From assembly GCF_036347055.1 (NCBI RefSeq), contig NZ_CP108882.1, forward strand, positions 6,498,001 to 6,562,000: a DNA stretch of 64,000 bases, in the 5' to 3' direction. Below, piece after piece: positions 43,590-52,380 of the stretch; positions within the stretch are counted from its first letter, which is position 1; the number at the start of each line of letters is the position of its first letter. Source of the stretch: Streptomyces sp. NBC_00820. GTDB taxonomy: Bacteria; Actinomycetota; Actinomycetes; Streptomycetales; Streptomycetaceae. A program made the position numbers and the translations under genes. The notes under the pieces were generated by a model. The model ran no database searches. It had not been told where the DNA came from and was given only the letters and a program-made list of their open reading frames with translations.

Positions 43590-44720
43590 GTGACGGCGCA
43601 GGATCCAGCCGGCCGGGCCGGCTTCACCGGCGACGCGAACCCCTACACAGGTGGTGACCCGTACGCCGACTACCGCACCGCCGACTTCCCCTTCACCCGG
43701 TTCGCCGACCTCGCCGACCGGCGGCTCGGCGCCGGGGTCGTCGCCGCCAACGACGAGTTCTTCGCCCAGCGCGAGAACCTGCTCCTCCCCGGACGGGCCG
43801 AGTTCGACCCCGAGCGCTTCGGTCACAAGGGCAAGATCATGGACGGCTGGGAGACCCGCCGCCGGCGCGGGCCGTCAGCGGAGCACCCCTGGCCGGCCGC
43901 CGACGACCACGACTGGGCGCTGATCCGCCTCGGCGCGCCGGGTGTCGTACGGGGCATCGTCGTGGACACGGCCCACTTCCGCGGCAATTACCCGCAGGCC
44001 GTCTCGGTCGAGGGCGCGTCGGTGCCCGGCTCCCCCTCGCCCGGGGAGCTGCTCTCCGACGACGTGAAGTGGACGACACTGGTCCCGCGCACGCCGGTCG
44101 GAGGCCACGCGGCCAACGGCTTCGCGGTGGACGTGGAACAGCGCTTCACCCACCTGCGCCTCAACCAGCACCCCGACGGCGGCATCGCGCGCCTGCGCGT
44201 GTACGGCGAGGTCGCGCCCGACCCGGCGTGGCTGGCGGCGATCGGCACCTTCGATGTCGTCGCCCTGGAGAACGGCGGCCAGGTCGAGGACGCCTCCGAC
44301 CTCTTCTACTCCCCGGCCACGAACACCATCCAGCCCGGCCGCTCCCGCCGGATGGACGACGGCTGGGAGACGCGCCGCCGCCGCGACCACGGCAACGACT
44401 GGATCCGCTACCGCCTCGTCGCCCGGTCCCGGATCCGCGCGATCGAGATCGACACGGCGTACCTGAAGGGCAACAGCGCGGGCTGGGCGGCGGTCTCGGT
44501 GCGGGACGGCGAGAGCGGCGACTGGACCGAGATCCTTCCGCGCACCCGCCTCCAGCCGGACGCCGGCCACCGGTTCGTCCTCCCCGACCCCGCCGTCGCC
44601 ACCCACGCGCGCGTGGACATCCACCCCGACGGCGGCATCGCCCGTCTGCGCCTGTTCGGGTCGTTGACGGAAGAGGGCGCGTCCGCGCTGTCGGCCCGCC
44701 ACCAGGAGCTGGGCGGCTGA
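43590..44720 (+). CDS. alc: Allantoicase
   Basis: A 376-residue allantoicase hydrolysing allantoate to ureidoglycolate and urea. The two homologous jelly-roll repeats are clear: KIMDGWETRRRRGP...WALIRLGAPGVVRGIVVDTAHFRGNYP near residue 85, and RMDDGWETRRRRDHGNDWIRYRLVARSRIRAIEIDTAYLKGNS near 250. Each ends in HPDGGIARLRVYG or HPDGGIARLRLFG. The start is a GTG after AAGGAGCCCCTGATCACC. It lies downstream of allB in one unit. The next step, ureidoglycolate lyase, is not in the window. Confidence 0.95.
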   Translation: MTAQDPAGRAGFTGDANPYTGGDPYADYRTADFPFTRFADLADRRLGAGVVAANDEFFAQRENLLLPGRAEFDPERFGHKGKIMDGWETRRRRGPSAEHPWPAADDHDWALIRLGAPGVVRGIVVDTAHFRGNYPQAVSVEGASVPGSPSPGELLSDDVKWTTLVPRTPVGGHAANGFAVDVEQRFTHLRLNQHPDGGIARLRVYGEVAPDPAWLAAIGTFDVVALENGGQVEDASDLFYSPATNTIQPGRSRRMDDGWETRRRRDHGNDWIRYRLVARSRIRAIEIDTAYLKGNSAGWAAVSVRDGESGDWTEILPRTRLQPDAGHRFVLPDPAVATHARVDIHPDGGIARLRLFGSLTEEGASALSARHQELGG

Positions 44721-44850
44721 GACCTCCCTGGCTGGTGCCCTGGGGTCCTTAGGGACCCTGGGCGCCCTGGGTCTCTCGGGTGCCCCGGGTGGCCCCGGGT
44801 TCCCTGGGGTCCCTCGGAACTCTTTCCGTCACCCCGCGCGTTCCCCCCAC

Positions 44851-45672
44851 GTGACCCTTCAGCAAGAGATCGTCGGCACCGCCATGCAGATGGCGGTCGT
44901 CAACCTGCACCCCGGCCAGACCGTGTACTGCGAGGCCGGGAAGTTCCTGTTCAAGACGACGAACGTGACCATGGAGACGCGCCTGTCCGGCCCGTCGGAC
45001 AACGGCGGCCGGCAGCAGAGCGGAGGCGGCGGAGGCGGCGGCATGGGCGGCATGCTGCGCCAGGCCATGGGCACCGCCATGCAGGTCGGCCAGCGCGTGC
45101 TGGCCGGCGAGTCGCTGGCGTTCCAGTACTTCAGCGCCCAGGGCGGCCAGGGCACGGTCGGCTTCGCGGGCGTGCTGCCCGGCGAGATGCGCGCACTGGA
45201 GCTCGACGGCACGCGCGCGTGGTTCGCGGAGAAGGACGCCTTCGTGGCCGCCGAGTCCACCGTCGAGTTCGGCATCGCCTTCCAGGGCGGCCGCACCGGC
45301 ATGAGCGGCGGCGAGGGCTTCGTCCTGGAGAAGTTCACCGGCCACGGCACAGTGATCCTCGCGGGAGCCGGCAACTTCATCGACCTGAACCCGGCCGACT
45401 TCGGCGGCCGCATCGAGGTCGACACCGGCTGCGTCGTCGCCTTCGAGGAGGGCATCCAGTACGGCGTCCAGCGCGTCGGCGGTCTCAACCGCCAGGGCAT
45501 CATGAACGCCGTCTTCGGCGGGGAGGGCCTGTCCCTGGCCACCCTGGAGGGCAACGGCCGCGTGATTCTCCAGTCCCTCACCATCGAGAGCCTCGCCAAC
45601 GCCCTGAAGAAGGCCCAGGGCGGCGACAAGCAGGGCCCGACCGGAGGACTGTTCTCCACGAACGTGGGCTGA
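44851..45672 (+). CDS. AIM24 family protein (TIGR00266-like)
   Basis: A 273-residue AIM24/TRAP-like beta-rich protein: VVNLHPGQTVYCEAGKFLF, a flexible Gly stretch (about residues 53-65), GFAGVLPGEMRALELDG, FVLEKFTGHGTVILAGAGNFIDLNPADF, IEVDTGCVVAFEEGIQYGVQRVG and GEGLSLATLEGNGRVILQSL. No signal peptide or membrane helix is seen. The function is unknown. The 130 bases between it and alc consist of CCCTGGGG-type short repeats, with no terminator that I can define. Confidence 0.88.
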   Translation: MTLQQEIVGTAMQMAVVNLHPGQTVYCEAGKFLFKTTNVTMETRLSGPSDNGGRQQSGGGGGGGMGGMLRQAMGTAMQVGQRVLAGESLAFQYFSAQGGQGTVGFAGVLPGEMRALELDGTRAWFAEKDAFVAAESTVEFGIAFQGGRTGMSGGEGFVLEKFTGHGTVILAGAGNFIDLNPADFGGRIEVDTGCVVAFEEGIQYGVQRVGGLNRQGIMNAVFGGEGLSLATLEGNGRVILQSLTIESLANALKKAQGGDKQGPTGGLFSTNVG

Positions 45673-45822
45673 CCGTCAACACCAGACCGTCAACACCCGG
45701 GCCCTGGCTCCTTTGTCGCCGTAATCCCCTGGTCCGGACGGGCCGCCGGTAGGTACGGTGATCGTCCCCGTGCGAGCCGCCGACGTCCGCGCACGCCGTC
45801 CGCAGCCCCGGAGAGCTTGCCC

Positions 45823-46731
45823 ATGTCGACCGTCGCCGTACCGGGCGCAGCCGTCACGCCCCGCCGTGCCCGGCACACCGACCTGCCCGTCCTGCTCGTC
45901 GCGGTCGTCTGGGGCGCGAGCTATCTGGCCGCCAAGGACATCACCACCGCCGGCACGGTGCTCGCCGTGCTGGTGCTGCGGTTCGCGCTGGCCGTGCCCT
46001 TCCTGGCCCTCGCGGCGAGGCGTTCGCTGCGCGCCCTCACCGGCGCCCAGTGGCGCGGGGCCGCCCTGCTGGGGCTGATCCTCAGCGGCATCTTCCTGCT
46101 GGAGACGTACGGCGTCGTCCACACGTCGGCGACGAACGCGGGCCTGATCATCAGCCTCACCATGATCTTCACCCCGCTCGCCGAGGCCGCCGTCACCCGC
46201 ACCCGGCCCGCCTCGTCCTTCCTCGGCGCCGCGGCCCTGTCGGTGCTCGGCGTCGTCCTGCTCACCCAGGGCGGCGGCTTCACCCGGCCCTCACTCGGCG
46301 ACCTGCTGATGCTGCTCGCCGCCCTGGCCCGCACCCTGCACGTCCTCGCGATGTCGCGGATCCGGGCCGTACAGGACGCCGACCCGCTGCCGCTCACCAC
46401 GGTCCAGCTGGGCACCGGGGTCGCCGTGTTCGCGGCTCTGTCGGCGGGGACCGGCCCCACGCCGTGGGCCACCGCGGCCGGATTCGGCGTGCGCGAGTGG
46501 GCCGGACTGCTGTTCCTGTCCGTGCTGTGCACCCTGGTCGCCTTCTTCGTCCAGATGTGGGCGGTCCGCCGCACCTCCCCGTCCCGGGTCAGTCTGCTGC
46601 TCGGCACCGAACCGCTGTGGGCCACCGCGGCCGGCCTCGCGCTCGGCGGGGAACGGCTCGGCGTGCTCGGTCTCGCGGGCGGTGCGCTGGTGCTCGTGGG
46701 GACCGCGTGGGGACGACGGGCGGCGGGTTGA
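45823..46731 (+). CDS. EamA/DMT-superfamily transporter
   Basis: A 302-residue inner-membrane protein with ten predicted helices in two EamA repeats: DLPVLLVAVVWGASYLAAKDITTAG at the start of the first, and PSLGDLLMLLAALARTLHVLAMSRIRAVQDADPLPLTTVQL at the start of the second. The C-terminal AVRRTSPSRVSLLLGTEPLWATAAGLALGGERLG is the usual EamA end motif. The ATG at 45823 has GGAGAG upstream. The substrate is unknown; relatives export amino acids or metabolites. Confidence 0.9.
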   Translation: MSTVAVPGAAVTPRRARHTDLPVLLVAVVWGASYLAAKDITTAGTVLAVLVLRFALAVPFLALAARRSLRALTGAQWRGAALLGLILSGIFLLETYGVVHTSATNAGLIISLTMIFTPLAEAAVTRTRPASSFLGAAALSVLGVVLLTQGGGFTRPSLGDLLMLLAALARTLHVLAMSRIRAVQDADPLPLTTVQLGTGVAVFAALSAGTGPTPWATAAGFGVREWAGLLFLSVLCTLVAFFVQMWAVRRTSPSRVSLLLGTEPLWATAAGLALGGERLGVLGLAGGALVLVGTAWGRRAAG

Positions 46732-46816
46732 ATTCCCGAGAAATCATGGGACTTGACGGGTGAAACCTCGTTCCTGTCATTGACATGCCATCATCTACGC
46801 GCGTCATCATGAGGGC

Positions 46817-47212
46817 ATGAGATTCCCCCCACACGCATCTCGTATCGGCGCCGCAGCGGCGCTCCTGTCCGCACTCCTCGTCGGCGGCACCGTCTCCGCC
46901 ACCACGGCGGACGCCGCCGCCACGTCCGTCGGCAGCATCTGCGCCGGCGACCTCCCGGCACAGGCGTACGACACCCTGGACCTCATCGACCAGGGCGGCC
47001 CCTTCCCGTACCCGCAGGACGGCGTCGTCTTCCAGAACCGCGAGCACGTCCTGCCCTCGGAACCCACCGGCTACTACCACGAGTACACGGTGAAGACCCC
47101 CGGCTCCTCCACCCGCGGTGCCCGGCGCATCGTCACGGGCGAGGGGTACCAGGAGGACTACTACACGTCCGACCACTACGTCACGTTCGACCTGATCGAC
47201 TTCGGCTGCTGA
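46817..47212 (+). CDS. Secreted guanyl-specific ribonuclease, RNase Sa family
   Basis: 131 residues with a Sec signal peptide (MRFPPHASRIGAAAALLSAL, and a cut near TTADAAA). The mature part is a microbial RNase of the Sa/barnase type: ICAGDLPAQAYDTLDLIDQGGPFPYPQDGVVFQNREHVLP, with the general-base Glu in QNRE, GYYHEYTVKTPGSSTRGARRIVTG with the active Arg, and EDYYTSDHYVTFDLIDFGC with the catalytic His. The two end cysteines would form the Sa disulfide. No barstar-like inhibitor gene is adjacent. Confidence 0.95.
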   Translation: MRFPPHASRIGAAAALLSALLVGGTVSATTADAAATSVGSICAGDLPAQAYDTLDLIDQGGPFPYPQDGVVFQNREHVLPSEPTGYYHEYTVKTPGSSTRGARRIVTGEGYQEDYYTSDHYVTFDLIDFGC

Positions 47213-47452
47213 GCCGACCGGACGGGTTCGAGGCGACGGCGCGCGCCCACCCTCGGGGGACGGAAGGCCACACTCGGCCGGATCTCCGTCCCCCGGCGGT
47301 GCCGGTGGCTGCGACTGCGGCAGTGTCGGCGCACAGTGTGAACGTGGTCCCGCGTGCGGGGGACCACCCAAAGTCCACGGTCGTGCGACTTTGGTCGGTG
47401 ATCGTCCGCACGGAGCGGAAGCGGGGCCCGATCCTGCGTAGATTTGTCGACC

Positions 47453-48715
47453 GTGAGCAACGACGAACCGGCCCGGGCGCCGCAGGATTTCGTGGGCCGC
47501 CGGTGGCTGTTCCCGTCCGCCCTGGTCCATGAGCTGGCCCCCGACACCACCGCCTCAGGCCGCCGGCCACGGCGCACCGCCCGCGACTGGGTCGTCGACT
47601 TCTGCTGCTTCCTGCTCGCCGTCGGACTCGGTCTGGTGGCTGCGCGGTCCCTGCGCGACGAACCCGGGCTTCCGCACTCCCTCGCCGTCCTCGACGTGGC
47701 ACTCGGCGTCGTCGCGTGCGCGGCGGTCTGGCTGCGGCGCCGCCTGCCGGTCGAGCTGGCCGTCGCGCTGGTCGCGGTCAGTTTCGCGTCCTCCACCGCG
47801 GGCGGCGCGGCGATGGTCGCCGTGTTCACGCTCGCCGTGCACCGGCCCTTCCGCTACGTGGCCTGGATCGGGGGGACCGAGCTCGCGCTGACCCCGCTCT
47901 ACTACTGGCTGCGGCCCGACCCCGACCTGCCGTACGCCGGGATCGTCGCCTTCTCGGTGCTGCTCACCATCACCGTCATCGGCTGGGGCATGTTCGTCCG
48001 CTCCAAGCGGCAGCTCATGCTCAGCCTGCACGACCGCGCCCGCCAGGCGGAGAGCGAGGCACGGCTGCGCGCCGAACAGGCGCAGCGGCTCGCCCGTGAG
48101 GCCATCGCGCGTGAGATGCACGACGTGCTGGCCCACCGGCTCACCCTGCTCAGCGTGCACGCCGGAGCCCTGGAGTTCCGGCCGGACGCGCCCCGGGAGG
48201 AGATCGTGCGGGCGGCGGGGGTGATCCGGGAGAGTGCCCACGAGGCGTTGCAGGATCTGCGGGAGATCATCGGCGTACTGCGCACCGGGGAGGCGGACGA
48301 CGCGGCCGGGAGCCGCCCGCAGCCGACCCTGGCCGCCCTGGACACCCTCGTCGCCGAGTGCCGCGAGGCCGGCATGAAGGTGACCCTCGACCACCGCGTC
48401 ACCGACCCCGCCGCCGTCCCCGCCTCCGTCGGCCGCACCGCCTACCGCATCGCGCAGGAGGCCCTCACCAACGCCCGTAAACACGCTCCCGGCACCGAGG
48501 TCCGTCTCCGCCTCACGGGCGCTACCGCCGACGGCCTCACCGTCACGGTCACCAACGCCGCCCCCGAATCCGAGGCCCCGCCCGTCCCCGGTTCCGGCCA
48601 GGGCCTGATCGGCCTTACCGAACGCGCGACCCTGGCCGGTGGCCGGCTGGTGCACGGGCCCACGACGGACGGCGGGTTCGAGGTGCGCGGGTGGTTGCCG
48701 TGGGGCGCAAGCTGA
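47453..48715 (+). CDS. NarL-type sensor histidine kinase
   Basis: A 420-residue membrane kinase. A short cytoplasmic N-terminus leads to four or five hydrophobic segments (VDFCCFLLAVGLGLVAARSL through IVAFSVLLTITVIGWGMFV). HisKA_3 follows: AREAIAREMHDVLAHRLTLLSVHAGALEF, with the phosphorylated His. HATPase: YRIAQEALTNARKHAPGTEVRLRL (N box) and GSGQGLIGLTERATLAGGRLV (G box). The GTG at 47453 is preferred over the in-frame TTG three codons earlier. The cognate regulator starts 402 bases downstream. The stimulus is unknown. Confidence 0.92.
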   Translation: MSNDEPARAPQDFVGRRWLFPSALVHELAPDTTASGRRPRRTARDWVVDFCCFLLAVGLGLVAARSLRDEPGLPHSLAVLDVALGVVACAAVWLRRRLPVELAVALVAVSFASSTAGGAAMVAVFTLAVHRPFRYVAWIGGTELALTPLYYWLRPDPDLPYAGIVAFSVLLTITVIGWGMFVRSKRQLMLSLHDRARQAESEARLRAEQAQRLAREAIAREMHDVLAHRLTLLSVHAGALEFRPDAPREEIVRAAGVIRESAHEALQDLREIIGVLRTGEADDAAGSRPQPTLAALDTLVAECREAGMKVTLDHRVTDPAAVPASVGRTAYRIAQEALTNARKHAPGTEVRLRLTGATADGLTVTVTNAAPESEAPPVPGSGQGLIGLTERATLAGGRLVHGPTTDGGFEVRGWLPWGAS

Positions 48716-49117
48716 GGGGTTCGGGGTGAGGGGCGGGGGCTGCCTGCCGGCTTGTCTGTCTGCTTGTCTGCGTGTCTGTCGTGGCCGAGGCCGGCGGGAG
48801 GACCGGGCCTGGTGGCGAGCACGCCGTTCCCGCGCGGACGGATCACGTACCGGCTCGCGGGGCGACGGCTGCCCGCCGGGGCCCGGGTCTTCATGCTGGC
48901 CGAACGCGATCTGTGCGGACCTGATCGCCCCGGTCCGGCCCGGCCCGGTCCGATCCGGTCCGACAGCCCTGGCCGACGCTCCGTCGGACGGTCCGCGCGG
49001 GTGCCGGTCCGGCGTGGAGACCGCCGGTCTTCGCCGGTCTCCGCGGGCCTCGCGGCTCCGCCGACGTCCGTCGGCGGCTGCTCGCCCTCCCGCGCGCGGA
49101 CGTGATTTCGTGAACCC
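48716..49117. other. 402-base gap within the two-component pair
   Basis: The gap holds low-complexity stretches (CTGTCTGC/TTGTCTGC near 48745-48780 and CCGGTCCGGCCC-type repeats near 48930-48965). No supported gene is present. A GCGCGGACGTGATTTCGTGAACCC stretch precedes the regulator's ATG, without a clear ribosome site. Confidence 0.5.
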
Positions 49118-49816
49118 ATGACTGTGACGCCGATCAGACTCCTCCTCGTCGACGACGACCCTCTGGTGCGGGCCGGGCTCGCGCTGATGATCGGCGGCGC
49201 CGGAGACATCGAGATCGTCGGGGAGGCCGCCGACGGGGACGAGGCCGAGGGCGCGGTCGAGCGGACCCGGCCGGACGTCGTGCTCATGGACATCCGGATG
49301 CCTTCGGTGGACGGCATCACGGCCACCCGACGGCTGCGCGCGCGGGCGGACGCGCCGGAGGTCGTGGTGCTCACCACCTTCCACGCCGACGAGCAGGTGC
49401 TGCACGCCCTGCGCGCGGGCGCCGCCGGGTTCGTGCTCAAGGACACCCCGCCCGCCGAGATCGTCGACGCGGTGCGCCGGGTCGCCGCCGGAGAGCCGGT
49501 GCTGTCGCCCGCCGTCACCCGTCAGCTGATGCGGCACGCGGCCGGTACCGCCGCGGACTCCCGCCAGGCACGCGCGCGTGAGCGGCTCGCCCGGCTCAAC
49601 GACCGCGAGCGGGAGGTCGCCGTCGCCGTCGGCCGGGGCCTGGCCAACGCGCGGATCGCCGCCGAGCTCTTCATGAGCGTGGCCACCGTCAAGACCCATG
49701 TCTCCCGCATCCTCGCCAAGCTGGACCTCAACAACCGCGTCCAGATCGCCCTGCTCGCCTACGACGCGGGACTTCTGGAAGACGGGCGCGGAACCGAACC
49801 GGGCGAGGGGACCTGA
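49118..49816 (+). CDS. NarL/LuxR-family response regulator
   Basis: 232 residues. The receiver domain has LLLVDDDPLVRAGL (acidic pair), the phosphorylated Asp in RPDVVLMDIRMPSVDGI, VVLTTFHADE (Thr) and GFVLKDTPP (Lys). The C-terminal LuxR HTH is LNDREREVAVAVGRGLANARIAAELFMSVATVKTHVSRILAKLDLNNRVQIALLAYDAG. It pairs with the kinase at 47453. Confidence 0.95.
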   Translation: MTVTPIRLLLVDDDPLVRAGLALMIGGAGDIEIVGEAADGDEAEGAVERTRPDVVLMDIRMPSVDGITATRRLRARADAPEVVVLTTFHADEQVLHALRAGAAGFVLKDTPPAEIVDAVRRVAAGEPVLSPAVTRQLMRHAAGTAADSRQARARERLARLNDREREVAVAVGRGLANARIAAELFMSVATVKTHVSRILAKLDLNNRVQIALLAYDAGLLEDGRGTEPGEGT

Positions 49817-49936
49817 GACGGGCCCGGAGACAGCCACCGGGACGCCCGCGGAGACGGGCACTGACCGCACGCCTCACACGTTGTCCACTTACCGGGGGAC
49901 GCCCGGCAGGCCTCGGGGGAGTCCGGAGGGGGAGCG

Positions 49937-51124
49937 ATGGACAGGCAACGGGTGGTCGATCTGGGGGAGTTCGGCGATGATTTCCGCCGCGATCCCCATC
50001 CGGTGTACGCCCTCCTGCGCGAGAGGGGTCCCGTGCACCGGGTCCGGACGCCGGGCATCGACCGGGGCCAGGAGACGTGGCTCGTCGTGGGGTACGGGGA
50101 GGCCCGCGCCGCCCTCGCCGACCCCCGCCTGGCGAAGGACATCAGCAAGATCGGTACGACCTTCCTCGACGAGGAGCTGATCGGCAAGAACCTCCTGGTC
50201 GCCGACCCGCCCCAGCACACGCGCCTGCGCTCCCTGGTCACGCGCGCGTTCACCGCGCGCCGGATGGAGCGGCTGCGCCCGCGGATCCAGCGGATCACCG
50301 ACGACCTGCTGGACGAGATGATCCCGCGCGGCCGCGCCGACCTCATCGACGCCCTCGCCTACCCGCTGCCCATCACCGTCATCTGCGAACTCCTCGGTGT
50401 CCCGGACATGGACCGCGCCGAGTTCCGCAAGATGTCCACCGAGGTGGTCGCGCCGACCAGCACACAGACGGAGTACGACGCCGTCGTCCGCCTCGCCGAG
50501 TACCTCACCGAGCTGATCGAGGACAAGCGGTGCGCCGGACCGACCGACCTGCTCAGTGACCTGATCCGCACCACCGCCGAGGACGGCGACCGGCTCTCCG
50601 CGCGGGAACTGCGCGGCATGGCCTACCTGCTGCTCATCGCCGGCCACGAGACCACCGTCAACCTCATCGGCAACGGCGTCCTGGCTCTCCTCACCCACCC
50701 CGACCAGCTCGCCGCCCTGCGCGCAGACATGAGCCTCCTGGACGGTGCCGTCGAGGAGATGCTGCGCTACGAGGGGCCGGTGGAGACCGCCACGTTCCGC
50801 TATGCCGCCGAGCCCCTGGAGATCGCCGGCACGGCGATCGGGCAGGGCGAGTCGGTGATGATCGGCCTCACCGCGGCCCAGCGCGACGGCGACCGCTACG
50901 CCGACCCGGACCGCTTCGACATCCGCCGCGACACCCGCGGGCACCTCGCCTTCGGACACGGCATCCACTACTGCCTCGGCGCCCCCCTGGCGCGCATCGA
51001 GGGCCGGGCAGCCGTGGGCACCCTGCTGACCCGCGCCCCCGCCCTCGCCCTCGACAACGCCCCCGGCGAATGGCTCCCGGGCATGCTGATGAGAGGGGTG
51101 CGCACGCTGCCGGTCCGCTGGTGA
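49937..51124 (+). CDS. Cytochrome P450
   Basis: A 395-residue soluble bacterial P450 of the CYP107-like type. Landmarks: LLVADPPQHTRLRSLVTRAFTARRM (C-helix), LLLIAGHETTVNLIGNGV (I-helix oxygen-activating AGHETT, about residue 235), EEMLRYEGPVETATFR (ExxR), DPDRFDIRRDTRGHLAFGHGIHYCLGAPLAR (heme Cys in FGHG-x-HYCLG, about 347). No ferredoxin gene is adjacent. The substrate is unknown. The 130 bases after it carry short CGCCGAC and CAACGGCTGC repeats. Confidence 0.95.
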   Translation: MDRQRVVDLGEFGDDFRRDPHPVYALLRERGPVHRVRTPGIDRGQETWLVVGYGEARAALADPRLAKDISKIGTTFLDEELIGKNLLVADPPQHTRLRSLVTRAFTARRMERLRPRIQRITDDLLDEMIPRGRADLIDALAYPLPITVICELLGVPDMDRAEFRKMSTEVVAPTSTQTEYDAVVRLAEYLTELIEDKRCAGPTDLLSDLIRTTAEDGDRLSARELRGMAYLLLIAGHETTVNLIGNGVLALLTHPDQLAALRADMSLLDGAVEEMLRYEGPVETATFRYAAEPLEIAGTAIGQGESVMIGLTAAQRDGDRYADPDRFDIRRDTRGHLAFGHGIHYCLGAPLARIEGRAAVGTLLTRAPALALDNAPGEWLPGMLMRGVRTLPVRW

Positions 51125-51254
51125 CCGGGACGGGCTGCGGCGCTCCGGCACACGTCTGAACGCCGCCGACCGCCGACCGCCGACCGCGTCCCGGCTCCTC
51201 CCGATCCCCCTCTTCCACCCCCCGCAACGGCTGCGACCACAACGGCTGCAACGG

Positions 51255-52277
51255 CTACGACTGCAACGGCTGCAGCCGGTCCGGGATCTCCACCAGCCGG
51301 ACCTGCCTGCGCTCACGGCGGGAGACCTCGCAGGCCTCGGCGATACGCAGGGCCTGGAGTGCCTCGCGGCCGTCGCACGGGTTGGCCCGCTCGCCGCGCA
51401 CCACCTCGACGAAGGCGCAAAGCTCCGCCTCGTAGGCGGGGCCGAACCGCTCCAGGAAGCCGGTCCAGGGTTTGTCGGCGGGCGGGGGACCGGTCGGCTC
51501 GGTGGAGGCCACCGGCGTGCGGTCGTCGAGGCCCACCACGACCGTGTCCCGCTCGCCGGCCAGCTCCATGCGGACGTCGTAGCCGGCTCCGTTCAGCCGG
51601 CTCGCGGTCGCCGTGGCGAGGGTGCCGTCGGCCAGGGTGAGCAGCGCCGCGCCGGTGTCCACGTCACCGGCCTCGCGGAACATCGCGGGCCCGGCGTCCG
51701 AACCGGTCGCGTACACCTCCACCACCTCACGGCCCGTCACCCAGCGCAGCACGTCGAAGTCGTGGATGAGCGTGTCCCGGAACAGTCCGCCGGACAGCGG
51801 CAGCCATTCCGGCGGCGGAGGAGACTGGTCGCAGGTCATGGCCCGTACGGTGTGCAGCCGGCCGAGCCGGCCCGAGCGCACCGCCTCCCGGGCGCCCGCG
51901 TAGCCCGCGTCGAAGCGCCGCTGGAAGCCCATCTGCAACACCGTGCCGGCCGACTCCACCTCGGCGAGCGCGTGTAACGTCCCCGGCAGGTCGAGGGCGA
52001 TCGGCTTCTCGCAGAAGACCGGAAGTCCCGAGCGGGCCGCCCGCCCGATCAGCTCGGCGTGTGCGGCCGTCGCCGTGGTGATCACCACCGCGTCCACGCC
52101 CCAGGTGAAGATCTCGTCCACGCTCGGCGCCGCCGTCTCACCCAGCCGGTGCGCCACCTCCTGTGCCCGTGCCGGATCCGTGTCCGTAAGGATCAGTGAT
52201 CCGACCTCCCGATGGCGGCTCAGCGTGTTCGCGTGGATGGTGCCGATGCGGCCCGTACCGATGACCCCGATGCGCAT
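51255..52277 (-). CDS. Gfo/Idh/MocA oxidoreductase (inositol dehydrogenase-like)
   Basis: A 340-residue NAD(P)-dependent sugar or polyol dehydrogenase. The Rossmann start is MRIGVIGTGRIGTIHANTLSRH; the catalytic EKP is in GLPVFCEKPIALD; FQRRFDAGYAGAREAVRSGRLG and DTLIHDFDVLRWVTG (catalytic Asp/His region) follow. Its closest relatives are inositol 2-dehydrogenases (IolG). The ATG complementary to 52275-52277 sits at the glycine-rich start. It is divergent from the GntR gene with 103 bases between that contain the ATGTCCTGACAAT operator, so it belongs to the sugar ABC module. Confidence 0.9.
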   Translation of the reverse strand: MRIGVIGTGRIGTIHANTLSRHREVGSLILTDTDPARAQEVAHRLGETAAPSVDEIFTWGVDAVVITTATAAHAELIGRAARSGLPVFCEKPIALDLPGTLHALAEVESAGTVLQMGFQRRFDAGYAGAREAVRSGRLGRLHTVRAMTCDQSPPPPEWLPLSGGLFRDTLIHDFDVLRWVTGREVVEVYATGSDAGPAMFREAGDVDTGAALLTLADGTLATATASRLNGAGYDVRMELAGERDTVVVGLDDRTPVASTEPTGPPPADKPWTGFLERFGPAYEAELCAFVEVVRGERANPCDGREALQALRIAEACEVSRRERRQVRLVEIPDRLQPLQS

Positions 52278-52318
52278 GGGAACAAAGTGGGGGCCGACCC
52301 CGCACGCTGTCAATCCGC

Positions 52319-52331
52319 ATGTCCTGACAAT
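52319..52331. promoter_or_regulatory. Predicted GntR operator, divergent promoter region
   Basis: ATGTCCTGACAAT contains the inverted repeat TGTC-NN-GACA. The same 13-mer with the two middle bases swapped (ATGTCAGGACAAT) occurs at 53169-53181 before the ABC importer genes. Confidence 0.65.
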
Positions 52332-52380
52332 CGGACTACACAACTTCCCGTCAACCGGGCGCCGGACTACGCTCGGGCCC

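Noticed and set aside
48752..49105. 117-codon frame between kinase and regulator
   Set aside because: The sequence comes from CTGTCTGC and CCGGTCCGG repeats; no protein-like composition.
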